DNA of 64,000 nt from Rahnella aceris (GTDB lineage Bacteria > Pseudomonadota > Gammaproteobacteria > Enterobacterales > Enterobacteriaceae): the NCBI RefSeq assembly GCF_011684115.1, contig NZ_JAADJV010000001.1, positions 1,984,001-2,048,000 on the forward strand. Direction: 5' to 3'. The translations under genes were made by a program, and so were the position numbers. The notes under the pieces are model-generated. The model was given only the letters and a program-made list of their open reading frames with translations, searched no databases and was not told where the DNA came from. This document shows, one piece after another, positions 47,235 to 56,356 of this stretch. Numbering within the stretch: position 1 is the first letter of the stretch; each line of letters begins with the position of its first letter.

Positions 47235-47929
47235 CGGCAAAAACCGAACCAGCGCATGCCGAGGTGGAAGTGATTGGCATGCGCTGCGTTGTATTCCGGC
47301 CCGATGGAATTGCCAAAATACGGGCAGCTCTCTGAAAATAATGTCCGCACATACTCCCCTTCTGCGCCGGGCTGAGGCCATTGTTTCAGCACCGTAAGAT
47401 GGCGCCCGTCAGCCAGCGAGAAACCGGCAATATCCAGCGCTTGCGCCGTAGCGTGTTCGCTTAGCCGGGCGTCGGGCTTGTTATAGACGTTCCTGCAGGC
47501 ATAACTGCCCAGATGATCAATACGCACCAGCGGCGAACCTAATTCCCGAGTGGCCAGCGGTTTCGCCACCTGCGCGACAAACATTGCGCTGCTCAGTGCA
47601 AGGCGACAGCTCGCCAGATAACTCGAACTCAATGAAACATCACCAAATCCGCGAACGCGCACAGAATGAGTCAGCGGACATTTCCCGCCCATATTTCCGG
47701 CGCTGTTAAACTCAATCATCCCCTCTTGCTGAGCCCGTTCAAGCACAGCCAGACATTCCTGAGGATTGTTATCCAGCTTCCTTAATTTGTAGCGGGTGAT
47801 CAGATTCGGCGGGTCATTAATAGTTATCGGTGTGAAAGGATTATATTCAGAAGGCACATGACGGCTTATCCACGGGCCACTGAACCAGGCGATGCCAATA
47901 ATCACAATGAAGCTAACCCAATATCGCAT
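47231..47929 (-). CDS. Extensin-like (DD-peptidase-fold) exported protein
   Basis: 232 residues with an N-terminal membrane or signal-anchor segment (WVSFIVIIGIAWFSG). The extensin-like C-terminal domain shows GGKCPLTHSVRVRGFGDVSL, a DD-peptidase-type zinc-site segment LSEHATAQALDIAGFSLADG and AHANHFHLGMRW near the end. His, Asp and His ligands resemble VanY/LAS peptidases, so a peptidoglycan or sugar-polymer role is plausible but unproven. Cysteines are many (six in the mature part), consistent with a periplasmic location. Confidence 0.85.
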   Translation of the reverse strand: MRYWVSFIVIIGIAWFSGPWISRHVPSEYNPFTPITINDPPNLITRYKLRKLDNNPQECLAVLERAQQEGMIEFNSAGNMGGKCPLTHSVRVRGFGDVSLSSSYLASCRLALSSAMFVAQVAKPLATRELGSPLVRIDHLGSYACRNVYNKPDARLSEHATAQALDIAGFSLADGRHLTVLKQWPQPGAEGEYVRTLFSESCPYFGNSIGPEYNAAHANHFHLGMRWFGFCR

Positions 47930-48054
47930 AGTGTTCCTTTAGCACCACTTAGGTTTAGCAGTACATTGTTTTTCACGCGGAATATTTTGAGTATAGCGCC
48001 TGAGTAAATAGTGATCTGACGGGGTTACAAGTCGGGAAATAAACTTACTTAGCT

Positions 48055-48195
48055 TTGACATAAATAGACATTGAGTTTGTTACTTTTATATCCGAAGACG
48101 ATATTTCTTCTCCTGTGTCCACTGTGAACTGTCCTTCATAGTGTGTAAGACCCTCGCATTACCCCTTTCAGCCCGCCCCGAGCGGGCTTTTTTTT
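48055..48195 (+). ncRNA. Orphan promoter-terminator unit, candidate small RNA
   Basis: A strong intrinsic terminator (GCCCGC / GCGGGC, loop CCCGA, then T8; 48171-48195) has no gene ahead of it on the plus strand. A perfect -35 TTGACA at 48055-48060 with a weak -10 (TGTTAC, 17-base spacing) could start an RNA of about 105 nucleotides near 48090. No start codon with a ribosome site lies in between. The sequence does not match any small RNA I know. Confidence 0.4.
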
Positions 48196-48271
48196 ATCGG
48201 CTATCTCGCGCGTAAGTCATGAGTGACGCAGCAAAAGATGCTAAGTCGCGCCACCCGACACCCTGAAAACC

Positions 48272-48898
48272 TTACTTATGCGTAAAGTCGATCACCATTC
48301 TGCCTTTAATTTTGCCTTGTTCCATTTCCTGGAAGATCGCATTGATATCGCCCAGCGGACGCTTTGTGACTTTCGGCACCACTTTACCTTCAGCGGCAAA
48401 CTGGAAAGCTTCAGCCAGATCTTCACGGGTACCGACCAGTGAACCGACGACCTGAATGCCGTCAAGCACAAGACGAGGAATATTCAGGCTCATGGATTCC
48501 GGCGGTAAACCCACGGCGACAATACGACCGCCAGCGCGCATCGCATCCACTGCGGAGTTAAAAGCGGATTTCGCCGTTGCTGTTACCACCGCAGCATGAG
48601 CGCCACCGACTTTCTCCTGAATAATTTTTGCTGCATCGTCTTTCCGCATATTAATGGTCAGGTCAGCCCCCATATCGGCGGCAAACTCCAGTTGCTGATC
48701 ATTAACATCAATACCGATCCCTTCATGCCCGAGGATTACGCCGGTTTTGTCACCGAAATCACCGTTTTTGACATGCAAATCCGTATGACATACACCACAG
48801 CACTCCATTTCCAAAAGTGCCTCACCATGTTCCAGGTCGCGCAGAGTCTTCTCCACGACGTCCACAGAGTGGTCTTTATTCACAACAGCAGCTTTCAT
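48272..48898 (-). pseudogene. adhP: adhP with an internal in-frame deletion (defective alcohol dehydrogenase)
   Basis: The protein matches E. coli AdhP (336 residues) at both ends but has only 208. After VILGHEGIG (residue 62) the sequence jumps to IDVNDQQLEFAADMGA, so about 128 residues (384 bp) are missing in frame. Cys37 and His58 of the catalytic zinc site remain. The third zinc ligand, the four structural-zinc cysteines and the NAD-binding GxGGLG segment are lost. It cannot be a working zinc alcohol dehydrogenase, although the frame, the ATG at 48898 and the ribosome site are intact, so a stable fragment could still be made. The remainder is well conserved, so the deletion is probably recent. 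Confidence 0.88.
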
Positions 48899-49497
48899 TT
48901 TCCTTTCCTTATCGTTGTGGCGGAACCTCAAAGTTACAACGCTATTTATCTGGCTGCAAATGAGAATGAAACGCTTTAACTATCAAGTTCAAAACGTTGG
49001 CGGAAAGTTTCATTTCCATTGTTGATGAGGAATATGACGGCAGATACTCAGGCAATATGGGACAGAGTTTTTACTTTAATCATGAAAAATCAATTGGTTA
49101 AAAAATCCAGCAGTACAACGAAGGTGCCATATTCCCCCGCTGATTCACGTACTCTACGTTCAGTCATAATTTAATGTGTATTAATTTTATCCACACAATT
49201 AACGGTCGGTAATTCTGCTACCCATTTAAATCTGACTGAAACACTTAAAGGACTGGTAATTAGGATGCATATTAGTATTTCCCTATCATTAAGTAATATC
49301 TATACTTTTCAACACGAAAGACTCTCCACATACTTTTCACTTTTATAAATCAAAAAACAGCTCAAGATATAAATTTTGATGCCGATAGTGAGATCAATGA
49401 AATATAAAAAAGCTGGCTCAGCTGTTTTATAAATTATAAAAAAAATCCGAAGCCTGTTGAGGGCGAATTTATCGTTTAAATACATGAGGATTCTAAA
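48899..49497. other. Divergent region between adhP remnant and chemoreceptor gene
   Basis: 599 bases, AT-rich, without a credible gene. It contains the sigma-28 promoter of the chemoreceptor near its right end. I see nothing else I can name. Confidence 0.45.
49362..49388 (+). promoter_or_regulatory. Sigma-28 (FliA) promoter of the chemoreceptor gene
   Basis: TCAAGATA, 11 bases, then GCCGATAG. The -10 matches the flagellar consensus GCCGATAA at 7 of 8 and the -35 TAAAGTTT at 5 of 8. It lies 109 bases before the start codon, giving an mRNA start near 49395. Confidence 0.75.
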
Positions 49498-51153
49498 GTG
49501 AGATTTATAAGAGATATTAAAATACGAACAGTATTAATAACCATTCTCATCACTTTTTCACTTTTATGGGCCGGAGTATCAGGTTTCGCTTTATACTCAC
49601 TTAATCAGTTAAAAAGTGAACTGAACTTCACCAATGTTCAACAGCAAAACGGTGACATCATCAATGGTGCCAATGCACAGTATTACCGTGCAGTAACAGC
49701 ACTGGAACGCGCTATAGCTGGGTTAGAAAAAAACAATAACGGCATTTATGATATTGAAATAAAAGCCACGTTGATTGAATTAGAAAGTCTTAAAAAAGGG
49801 TTAGATCAATTTAAAAATATTGATCATGGGAATTTAGACTCCAACACCGTGGACGATATCTATAACAGTTCCTTTACTCTTTTCAACAGTGCTGTATTCC
49901 CCATGTATGAATCAGCAGCAGTGAAAAATACAAGTCTGTTCGCGTCTTTAAAAAATGATAAATATCTTCCGCTTAGACGTAACTTTAGTGCAGCCATAGA
50001 AAAATATAATGACAAAATTACCTCTCTTAACGCTGAAGCGAATCACAGAATTACCCAGTGGGTTGCATGGTGCCAATATATACTTATAGGTGCTATGGCC
50101 CTCAGCGTTGTCATTATGCTTTTGAGCGATCGTTATCTGGCAAACTTTCTTGTTAAACCATTAAACAAAGTGAAAGCTCACCTTGAATCATTGGCAACCG
50201 GCATACTTGACAGCAAAATTGCTTTCCAGGGTAAAAACTGCGTTGGACAATTAATACCTTATATCAACAAGATGCAAGATAACTGGGCAAAAACAGTATA
50301 CGACATCCGAAACAGCGCTGATTCAATTTATAAAGGCTCCAGTGAAATCTCCACCGGGAATACCGATCTTTCCTCCAGGACAGAAGAACAGGCATCTGCA
50401 CTTGAAGAGACAGCCGCAAGCATGGAACAACTGAGTTCAACCGTTCGACATAATGCAGATAATGCGAGTCAGGCCAGCACACTGGCAGAACAGGCAACTC
50501 AGGAGGCAAACCAAGGCGGTGTTATTGTGAACGACGTCATATCTACCATGGTAAAAATTAACGCCAGCTCGCATAAAATCGTAGAAATAATCAGTGTTAT
50601 TAATGGTATAGCCTTCCAGACCAACATTCTTGCTCTTAATGCCGCTGTTGAAGCAGCACGAGCCGGAGAGCAAGGTCGGGGATTCGCCGTCGTTGCAAGC
50701 GAAGTAAGAAATCTGGCGCAGCGCAGTGGACAAGCCGCAAAAGAGATTGGTGTGCTCATTAATGAATCGGTTGAGAACATTCAGTCCGGGTCAGAACAAG
50801 TGACCCAGGCCGGGGGAGCCATGGAGAAAATCGTCAGCTCTGTCAGCCGTGTAAATGACATCATGAGCGAGATAGCGGCTGCATCGACTGAACAAAGCAA
50901 AGGAATAAACCAAATCGGTATAGCAGTCGTGCAAATGGATAGTGTTACGCAGCAAAATGCCGCACTGGTGCAGGAATCAGCCGCCGCCGCCGCCTCACTT
51001 GAAGAGCAGGCACGTCAGCTCACAGAAATTGTCTCGGTGTTTAAAATCGAAGGCAGGGCTCCCCTTTCTTCAGCGAGTCTTCTTCCCAAAAATAAAACAC
51101 AAAAAAATAGCAGAGTCTTAACCACAGAAGATGGCGGCTGGACGAAGTTCTGA
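49498..51153 (+). CDS. Methyl-accepting chemotaxis protein
   Basis: Transmembrane chemoreceptor of 551 residues. TM1 is at about 10-31 ([22 protein letters not shown]). A helical periplasmic sensor domain (about 32-188) follows, then TM2 (about 190-210), a HAMP domain and a long cytoplasmic coiled coil. The signalling tip is [41 protein letters not shown]. The C-terminus GWTKF fits the xWxxF CheR/CheB-docking pentapeptide. The start is GTG with GAGGA at good spacing. Expression from a sigma-28 promoter ties it to the flagellar regulon. The ligand is unknown. The 5' half is more AT-rich than the neighbours, hinting at acquisition or relaxed codon use. Confidence 0.93.
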   Translation: MRFIRDIKIRTVLITILITFSLLWAGVSGFALYSLNQLKSELNFTNVQQQNGDIINGANAQYYRAVTALERAIAGLEKNNNGIYDIEIKATLIELESLKKGLDQFKNIDHGNLDSNTVDDIYNSSFTLFNSAVFPMYESAAVKNTSLFASLKNDKYLPLRRNFSAAIEKYNDKITSLNAEANHRITQWVAWCQYILIGAMALSVVIMLLSDRYLANFLVKPLNKVKAHLESLATGILDSKIAFQGKNCVGQLIPYINKMQDNWAKTVYDIRNSADSIYKGSSEISTGNTDLSSRTEEQASALEETAASMEQLSSTVRHNADNASQASTLAEQATQEANQGGVIVNDVISTMVKINASSHKIVEIISVINGIAFQTNILALNAAVEAARAGEQGRGFAVVASEVRNLAQRSGQAAKEIGVLINESVENIQSGSEQVTQAGGAMEKIVSSVSRVNDIMSEIAAASTEQSKGINQIGIAVVQMDSVTQQNAALVQESAAAAASLEEQARQLTEIVSVFKIEGRAPLSSASLLPKNKTQKNSRVLTTEDGGWTKF

Positions 51154-51157
51154 TATT

Positions 51158-51190
51158 CCAGCCCTTCGCGGCATGAATGGGAAGGGCTGG
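51158..51190 (+). terminator. Terminator-like hairpin of the chemoreceptor gene
   Basis: A perfect 10-bp stem (CCAGCCCTTC / GAAGGGCTGG) with a 13-base loop, four bases after the stop, followed by the weakly T-rich TTCGTCATTCTTG. Confidence 0.65.
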
Positions 51191-51437
51191 TTCGTCATTC
51201 TTGTGGGGCAATGTGACGGCGTTGAATCGGGAAGTTTTACTGTCAGACCTGTCCCCCGGGAGGACAGAGAGCGATGACCGGAAACAGAAATAAAAACTGA
51301 ATTAAATGAAATTAAAAATAGTCACAGCTTATATTTTACTTAAAAAAGCACTTGAATCCAATAAGTTGTGTGTTTTTCTATGTTCAAACATTGCGTAATG
51401 TAACATCACGATTATCCTTAAAATGAGTCATGAAAAG

Positions 51438-51489
51438 ATTAATCCACAGTCGTTATACCCCGGGTGAGGTATATCGCATGCGGATTAAT
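51438..51489. promoter_or_regulatory. 52-base bipartite dyad, probable operator of the alkylsulfatase gene
   Basis: Two nested inverted repeats share exactly one centre (51463.5): ATTAATCC (51438-51445) with GGATTAAT (51482-51489), and TATACC (51454-51459) with GGTATA (51468-51473). The spacers between outer and inner arms are eight bases on both sides. It lies 44-95 bases before the ATG. The layout suggests a multimeric regulator or a large mRNA-leader hairpin. Confidence 0.6.
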
Positions 51490-51532
51490 GAATATGCCCA
51501 CCTGGTGGGGTGATTATTTTTAAGGATAAGCA

Positions 51533-53512
51533 ATGAAGCTTAAATTGATAGTCAAAAGCCTTGCTCTGGCAGGGTTACTTTCATCAACCAGCCTCACACC
51601 GCTATTTGCCCAGGAAGCGCCAAAGGATGCTACGGCGGCGACCAAACAGGTCAATGACGCACTTTATAATCAGCTTCCTTTCTCCGACAACACCGACTTT
51701 ACCAACGCACATAAAGGATTCATTGCTGCAATACCAGCAGAGGTGATCAAAGGTTCCCAGGGGAATATTGTCTGGGATCCTCAGAAATATGCCTTCATCA
51801 AAGAAGGCGATAAGGCTCCTGAAAGCGTCAACCCAAGCCTTTGGCGACAGTCACAATTAATTAATATCAGCGGTCTCTTTGAAGTTACCGACGGGGTTTA
51901 TCAGATCCGCAATATTGATCTTTCAAACATGACAATTATCGAGGGTAAAGAAGGGATTACGGTGGTTGACCCGCTGGTATCGGCAGAAACCGCGAAAGTG
52001 GGTATGGATTTGTACTATAAAAATCGCGGGCAAAAACCTGTCGTCGCGGTGATATATACCCATAGCCATGTTGATCATTATGGCGGCGTCCGTGGTGTCG
52101 TCGACGAGGCTGATGTGAAATCCGGTAAGGTAAAAATTTATGCGCCTGCCGGATTTATGGATGAAGCGGTCTCCGAGAATATCATGGCGGGTAATGTCAT
52201 GAGCCGCCGAGCCAGTTACATGTACGGTAACCTGCTGAAACCAGATGCGAAAGGCCAGGTGGGTGCGGGTCTGGGTACCACGACATCGGCGGGAACAGTA
52301 ACGTTAATTGCTCCAACCAACTACATCACCAAGACAGGACAGAAAGAGACGATTGATGGCCTGACTTACGATTTCATGATGGCGCCAGGCTCTGAAGCAC
52401 CGTCTGAAATGCTGTGGTATATCGAAGAGAAAAAACTCATCGAAGCAGCAGAAGATGTTACTCATACCCTGCACAACACATACTCGTTACGTGGCGCAAA
52501 AATTCGCGACCCCCTAGCCTGGTCAAAATACATTAACGATGCCATTAACCGCTGGGGTGATAAAGCAGAAATCATCATGGCACAGCACCACTGGCCGACG
52601 TGGGGTAAAGATAACGTTGTCAGCCTGATGAAAAGTCAGCGCGATATGTATCGCTATATCAATGATCAGACGTTGCGCCTGGCGAATACCGGCCTGACAC
52701 GTGATGAAATAGCCGCAAACTTTAAACTCCCGGACGGTCTGGCTAAAACCTGGGCAAGTCGTGGTTATTACGGTTCTGTCAGCCACGATGTAAAAGCGAC
52801 CTATGTGCTTTATCTCGGCTGGTTTGACGGCAACCCGGCAACATTAGATGAACTACCACCTGAGGAGGCGGCGAAAAAGTTTGTCGATTATATGGGGGGT
52901 GCCGATAACATCCTGAAAAAGGCCAAAGAGGATTACGATCAAGGGAATTACCGGTGGGTAGCACAGGTGGTGAGTAAAGTTGTCTTTGCTGACCCGAAAA
53001 ATGAGGCTGCGCGTAACCTCGAAGCTGATGCACTGGAACAACTGGGCTATCAGGCCGAATCAGGACCATGGCGTAATTTCTATCTCACTGGCGCGCAGGA
53101 ATTACGTAATGGCGTGCAGAAACTGCCAACGCCGAATACGGCAAGCGCGGATACGGTAAAAGCCATGTCGCCTGAAATGTTCTTCGACTATCTGGGTGTG
53201 CATATCAATGGCGAGAAAGCGGCGAATGCGAAAGCGGTGTTTAACGTTGATCTGGGCAGTGACGGCGGCAAGTACAAGCTGGAACTGGAAAACGGTGTGC
53301 TCAATCATACAGCCGATGCAGAAGCGAAAGACGCCGATGCCACTATTGTCCTGAACCGTGACACCCTCAACAAAATTATCCTCAAGGAAGTCACACTGAA
53401 ACAAGCTGAAGATAAAGGCGATGTGAAGGTGACCGGCAACGGTGCGAAGCTGGATGAAATGCTGGGTTATATGGATAAATTTGAGTTCTGGTTCAATATC
53501 GTCACGCCATAA
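51533..53512 (+). CDS. SdsA/YjcS-type alkylsulfatase (metallo-beta-lactamase fold), exported
   Basis: Class III linear alkylsulfatase of 659 residues with a Sec signal peptide ending near LFA-QEA. The metallo-beta-lactamase domain carries the zinc motif THSHVDHYGG, and a further metal-site glutamate/aspartate region lies in KLIEAAEDVTHTLHNTYS. An alpha-helical dimerisation domain (about 430-530) and a C-terminal SCP2-like lipid-binding domain (about 545-655) complete the family architecture. The enzyme would release sulfate from primary alkyl sulfates such as detergents, in the periplasm, as carbon or sulfur source. It is followed after 58 bases by an outer-membrane beta-barrel-like gene. Confidence 0.93.
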   Translation: MKLKLIVKSLALAGLLSSTSLTPLFAQEAPKDATAATKQVNDALYNQLPFSDNTDFTNAHKGFIAAIPAEVIKGSQGNIVWDPQKYAFIKEGDKAPESVNPSLWRQSQLINISGLFEVTDGVYQIRNIDLSNMTIIEGKEGITVVDPLVSAETAKVGMDLYYKNRGQKPVVAVIYTHSHVDHYGGVRGVVDEADVKSGKVKIYAPAGFMDEAVSENIMAGNVMSRRASYMYGNLLKPDAKGQVGAGLGTTTSAGTVTLIAPTNYITKTGQKETIDGLTYDFMMAPGSEAPSEMLWYIEEKKLIEAAEDVTHTLHNTYSLRGAKIRDPLAWSKYINDAINRWGDKAEIIMAQHHWPTWGKDNVVSLMKSQRDMYRYINDQTLRLANTGLTRDEIAANFKLPDGLAKTWASRGYYGSVSHDVKATYVLYLGWFDGNPATLDELPPEEAAKKFVDYMGGADNILKKAKEDYDQGNYRWVAQVVSKVVFADPKNEAARNLEADALEQLGYQAESGPWRNFYLTGAQELRNGVQKLPTPNTASADTVKAMSPEMFFDYLGVHINGEKAANAKAVFNVDLGSDGGKYKLELENGVLNHTADAEAKDADATIVLNRDTLNKIILKEVTLKQAEDKGDVKVTGNGAKLDEMLGYMDKFEFWFNIVTP

Positions 53513-53518
53513 ATAAAA

Positions 53519-53550
53519 CCCCTGCGGTGTTTCTACCACAGCCGCAGGGG
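53519..53550 (+). other. Intercistronic hairpin between alkylsulfatase and beta-barrel genes
   Basis: A perfect 9-bp stem CCCCTGCGG / CCGCAGGGG (loop of 14) starts six bases after the alkylsulfatase stop. It lacks a T-tract, so partial termination or mRNA-end protection within an operon is more likely than full termination. Confidence 0.6.
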
Positions 53551-53570
53551 AATTCAATTCAGGTGATCTT

Positions 53571-54359
53571 ATGCGTCGGATATTCACACTATTACCCTTA
53601 CTTTTCCCCTTCGTTTCGGGTTATGTCCTGGCGGCCGAAGAACATACGCCGGACGCTGCGCAGGCGAATAACCCGCTGGCCAATATGACTGCATTCAATA
53701 TGCAGAATTATTATATCGGCGACGCCAGCGGAACCGATAAAGATGCCAACCAGTTCTGGTTCCGTTATGCCCAGCCATTTTCGCTGGGTGAAAGTCACTG
53801 GCTACTGCGCGGCTCTTTACCTGTAAACACATACCCTTCACCTCCCTCTGGCGGCCATAAAACCGGCACAGGTGATCTTAATCTTTTCGCGTCATGGCTG
53901 ATTGATACCGGCAATCCTGCTGTCAGCTTTGGCTTTGGACCGCAAATCACTGCCCCTACTGCAAGCGATGATTCATTGGGCACAGAGAAATGGTCAGCGG
54001 GTTTGGTCAACGTGTTATTTGATGCGAGTTCACCAAAATTTCAATACGGCTACCTTGCGTCATGGCAGCACAGTTTCGCCGGAAAAGACGATCGCAACGA
54101 TGTTCATCTCGGGACATTCCAGCCATTTCTCTTTTACCAGTTAGGGGGCGGGACTTATCTTCGCGCAGCACCTATATGGGTTTATAACTTCCAGAATGAC
54201 AGTTATAGCGTCCCCATGGGGCTTGGGATTGGGCAGGTCATCAGGCAGGAAAAAACCGTCTACAACTTCTTTATCGAGCCACAAGGCTCAGTGGCAGATC
54301 ACGGACCTGGTCAGCCCAGATGGCAGATTTTTGCCGGGCTGAACCTGCAGTTTCTCTAG
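53571..54359 (+). CDS. Outer-membrane beta-barrel-like protein (phenol MetA pathway/transporter family)
   Basis: 262 residues with a signal peptide ([24 protein letters not shown]). Alternating hydrophobic beta strands and aromatic girdles ([47 protein letters not shown]) and a C-terminal LNLQFL strand suggest an outer-membrane barrel of about 10-12 strands. It resembles the PF13557-type proteins found beside aromatic or lipid degradation genes. Adjacent to the alkylsulfatase, it may admit alkyl sulfates or related compounds; this is inference. The start is set by AGGTGATCTT before ATG. Confidence 0.75.
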   Translation: MRRIFTLLPLLFPFVSGYVLAAEEHTPDAAQANNPLANMTAFNMQNYYIGDASGTDKDANQFWFRYAQPFSLGESHWLLRGSLPVNTYPSPPSGGHKTGTGDLNLFASWLIDTGNPAVSFGFGPQITAPTASDDSLGTEKWSAGLVNVLFDASSPKFQYGYLASWQHSFAGKDDRNDVHLGTFQPFLFYQLGGGTYLRAAPIWVYNFQNDSYSVPMGLGIGQVIRQEKTVYNFFIEPQGSVADHGPGQPRWQIFAGLNLQFL

Positions 54360-54381
54360 TTTACTCCGTTCGCTGAAACAT

Positions 54382-54430
54382 AAGGGGAATGGCTGCCATG
54401 CTTACGCGGGTGCAACGTTCCCCTTTCTTA
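54382..54430 (+). terminator. Possible terminator after the beta-barrel gene
   Basis: AAGGGGAA (54382-54389) pairs with TTCCCCTT (54418-54425) across a 28-base loop, followed by TCTTATT. The long loop makes it a weak candidate. Confidence 0.45.
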
Positions 54431-54559
54431 TTATGGTAACAGGAAGGGGTTTAATGGGTTGTTCTAAAGATAGGTTATTGATTTAAAGAATGATCAAAAA
54501 AACAACCAAACACTCATTCAATTTATTAAAATCAATAAGTTTAATAAACAGGGAGTGCG

Positions 54560-55471
54560 TCAGTCGAGCGCCTGGTCGTTCATTGACGCCGGATCTTCCA
54601 AGGGTTCTACGTGAGTGGTGATATGGATAAAAGGCAGTGCTGTGCGGATATCATTCTCTATACGCTCAGCCCAGTCGTGACCATGTTGAACAGTCCATAT
54701 CCCAGGAACGAGGATGTGCAGTGTCATAAACGCGCGTCCGCCCGCCTGGCGTGTGCGCAGCGCATGGAAATCGAGCCCCTGCTCACGGTATCCCGCCAGC
54801 AGCGACTCGATTTTTTCGAGTTCTTCAACGGGTAGCGAGACGTCCATCAGACCCGCAGCTGAACGGCTCATGAGCTGATAACCGGTCCACACGATGTTGG
54901 CCGCGACCAGCAATGCAATAACCGGATCGACCCATAACCAGCCGGTCAGATAGACCAGTCCGACGCCCAAAATGACCCCGACCGACGTCCAGACATCGGT
55001 CAGCAGGTGGTGAGCATCTGCCTCAAGCGTGATTGAATTGTGCTGCTTGCCAGCCCTTAACAATATTCGTGCCGTCACAAAATTAAGAACGGATGCAACC
55101 ACAGAAACCAGTAGTCCGACACCAACCGCGTCGAGTGGCTGCGGGGCCAACATACGATCAACGGCGGTATAGGCAATACTGGCTGCCGCCAATAGGATCA
55201 AGAACCCCTCAAAAGCGCTCGAAAAATATTCGGCTTTACCGTGTCCATATGCGTGCTTATCGTCGGCCGGAAGTGCAGCCAGGGTCAGCATCCAGAGCGC
55301 CATCAGGGCTCCCGCGAGGTTGACCACGGATTCGATGGCATCAGACAGCAGACCGACCGAACCGGTCATTTTCCACGCCACACCTTTTAGTCCGATGGTG
55401 GCAATCGCAGTGGCAATGGACAGCCAGGCGTAGCGCGTAAGGGATGGCGTCAATGCTTTGTTTTTACTCAT
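54560..55471 (-). CDS. CDF-family cation efflux transporter
   Basis: 303-residue inner-membrane cation diffusion facilitator with about six membrane helices and a C-terminal cytoplasmic metallochaperone-like domain (from about 210; [10 protein letters not shown] near the end). In the transport site, helix 2 reads SDAIESVVN, so the residues equivalent to YiiP Asp45 and Asp49 are Glu47 and Asn51. Helix 5 keeps His155 and Asp159 (AHHLLTDVW). This E/N/H/D set differs from FieF (D/D/H/D) and ZitB (H/D/H/D), so substrate choice cannot be copied from those proteins. Stand-alone gene. Confidence 0.88.
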   Translation of the reverse strand: MSKNKALTPSLTRYAWLSIATAIATIGLKGVAWKMTGSVGLLSDAIESVVNLAGALMALWMLTLAALPADDKHAYGHGKAEYFSSAFEGFLILLAAASIAYTAVDRMLAPQPLDAVGVGLLVSVVASVLNFVTARILLRAGKQHNSITLEADAHHLLTDVWTSVGVILGVGLVYLTGWLWVDPVIALLVAANIVWTGYQLMSRSAAGLMDVSLPVEELEKIESLLAGYREQGLDFHALRTRQAGGRAFMTLHILVPGIWTVQHGHDWAERIENDIRTALPFIHITTHVEPLEDPASMNDQALD

Positions 55472-55520
55472 TATTTCACCCTGTAATGGACGGCAAACTA
55501 AATTATTGCCACATCAAAAA

Positions 55521-55864
55521 TTAATCACTTAAGTCAGGTGTACCATTTTTATATGCTTCAATTAAAAGATGCAAAACTCCCATCGCACCATGTGCATAAA
55601 AATAGACCTCGATGAAATTAGAAAGCCACATATAATAAGCCCAAATCCTTAAATAATGTGCATCCAGGTTATAACCCCTTCAAGACTATGTTCAGCAATT
55701 GCTTCGGTCTCTGTCAGATTAGCGTTAATAATTTCCGACAGTATTAAAAATGCCATCATGGTGTGAAGAATACGAAAAAAAGTAGCATATTCATGGGGTA
55801 ACAGACTCCAGACTCGCAATTTCATTAATGAGCTCTTAGCATATTTACCCATAGTCTGAATCAT
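55521..55864 (-). pseudogene. Frameshifted small membrane-protein gene
   Basis: Reading from 55864 gives RVWSLLPHEYATFF, then RILHTMMAFLILSEIINAN, then TEAIAEHSLEGVITWMHII and a stop at 55649. Shifting frame at a GGGG run (near 55670) continues YNLDAHYLRIWAYYMWLSNF, then IEVYFYAHGAMGVLHLLIE, to a stop at 55521. Both halves are hydrophobic and His-containing, like a shortened b-type cytochrome, but I do not firmly recognise the family. Either a frameshifted gene or two unrelated small frames. Confidence 0.35.
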
Positions 55865-56023
55865 ACAAAAGAATTATTAGCATAACCTTAATTCTGAAAA
55901 TTTCAGCAGACATTAGCTCACTTCATGATACTGATACCCATGAAATAGGAATGATAACTATTATTATGATTTATTCTCTTCTTGTTACTCAGCAGATCCC
56001 CTATATATAATTTTAGTTTGCAG

Positions 56024-56289
56024 AATAATAATACTGAGTTCATTCTCAGTTCTGCCAGCAGAAAAACCAGATGGCAGCCCGGCACGCTTCGAGCGGATAG
56101 CATTACCCAAGCATTCTGGCGCGCGGTAAAAAAACGGTGTATCACGGAGCGAAAGCCCGCAGTCTTGCTTCCCGGCTTTACGAGCGTGAATACGGCGCGG
56201 AATTTGCTCAGAAACTATTGGGGCATAAATCGATGAAAATGACGAACGTTTATCCTGATAGCCGCGGTACCGAGTGGACGGAGATATAG
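56024..56289 (+). pseudogene. Phage integrase (tyrosine recombinase) C-terminal remnant, frameshifted
   Basis: A 5' piece (TEFILSSASRKTRWQPGTLR then ADSITQAFWRAVKK) and a 3' piece in another frame together resemble the end of a lambda-type integrase. The 3' piece runs HGAKARSLASRLYEREYG, AEFAQKLLGHKSMKMTNVYP and DSRGTEWTEI. The catalytic Arg (equivalent to HELRSL) is read as KARSL, and LLGHKS and the Tyr of NVYPDSRG remain. The frames switch at an A7 run (56128-56134). The N-terminal two thirds are absent. It is the decayed end of an integrated element. Confidence 0.85.
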
Positions 56290-56292
56290 ACA

Positions 56293-56320
56293 GGATTTAG
56301 GATTTAGGATTTAGGATTTA
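56293..56320. repeat. Four tandem copies of GGATTTA
   Basis: Four exact copies of the heptamer GGATTTA lie back to back, four bases after the integrase remnant stop and about 37 bases before the SdsR terminator end. Such short arrays vary by slippage; it could also be part of an old attachment region. Confidence 0.95.
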
Positions 56321-56356
56321 GGGAGATGCTGAAATTATCTTTATAAATCAAATAGT

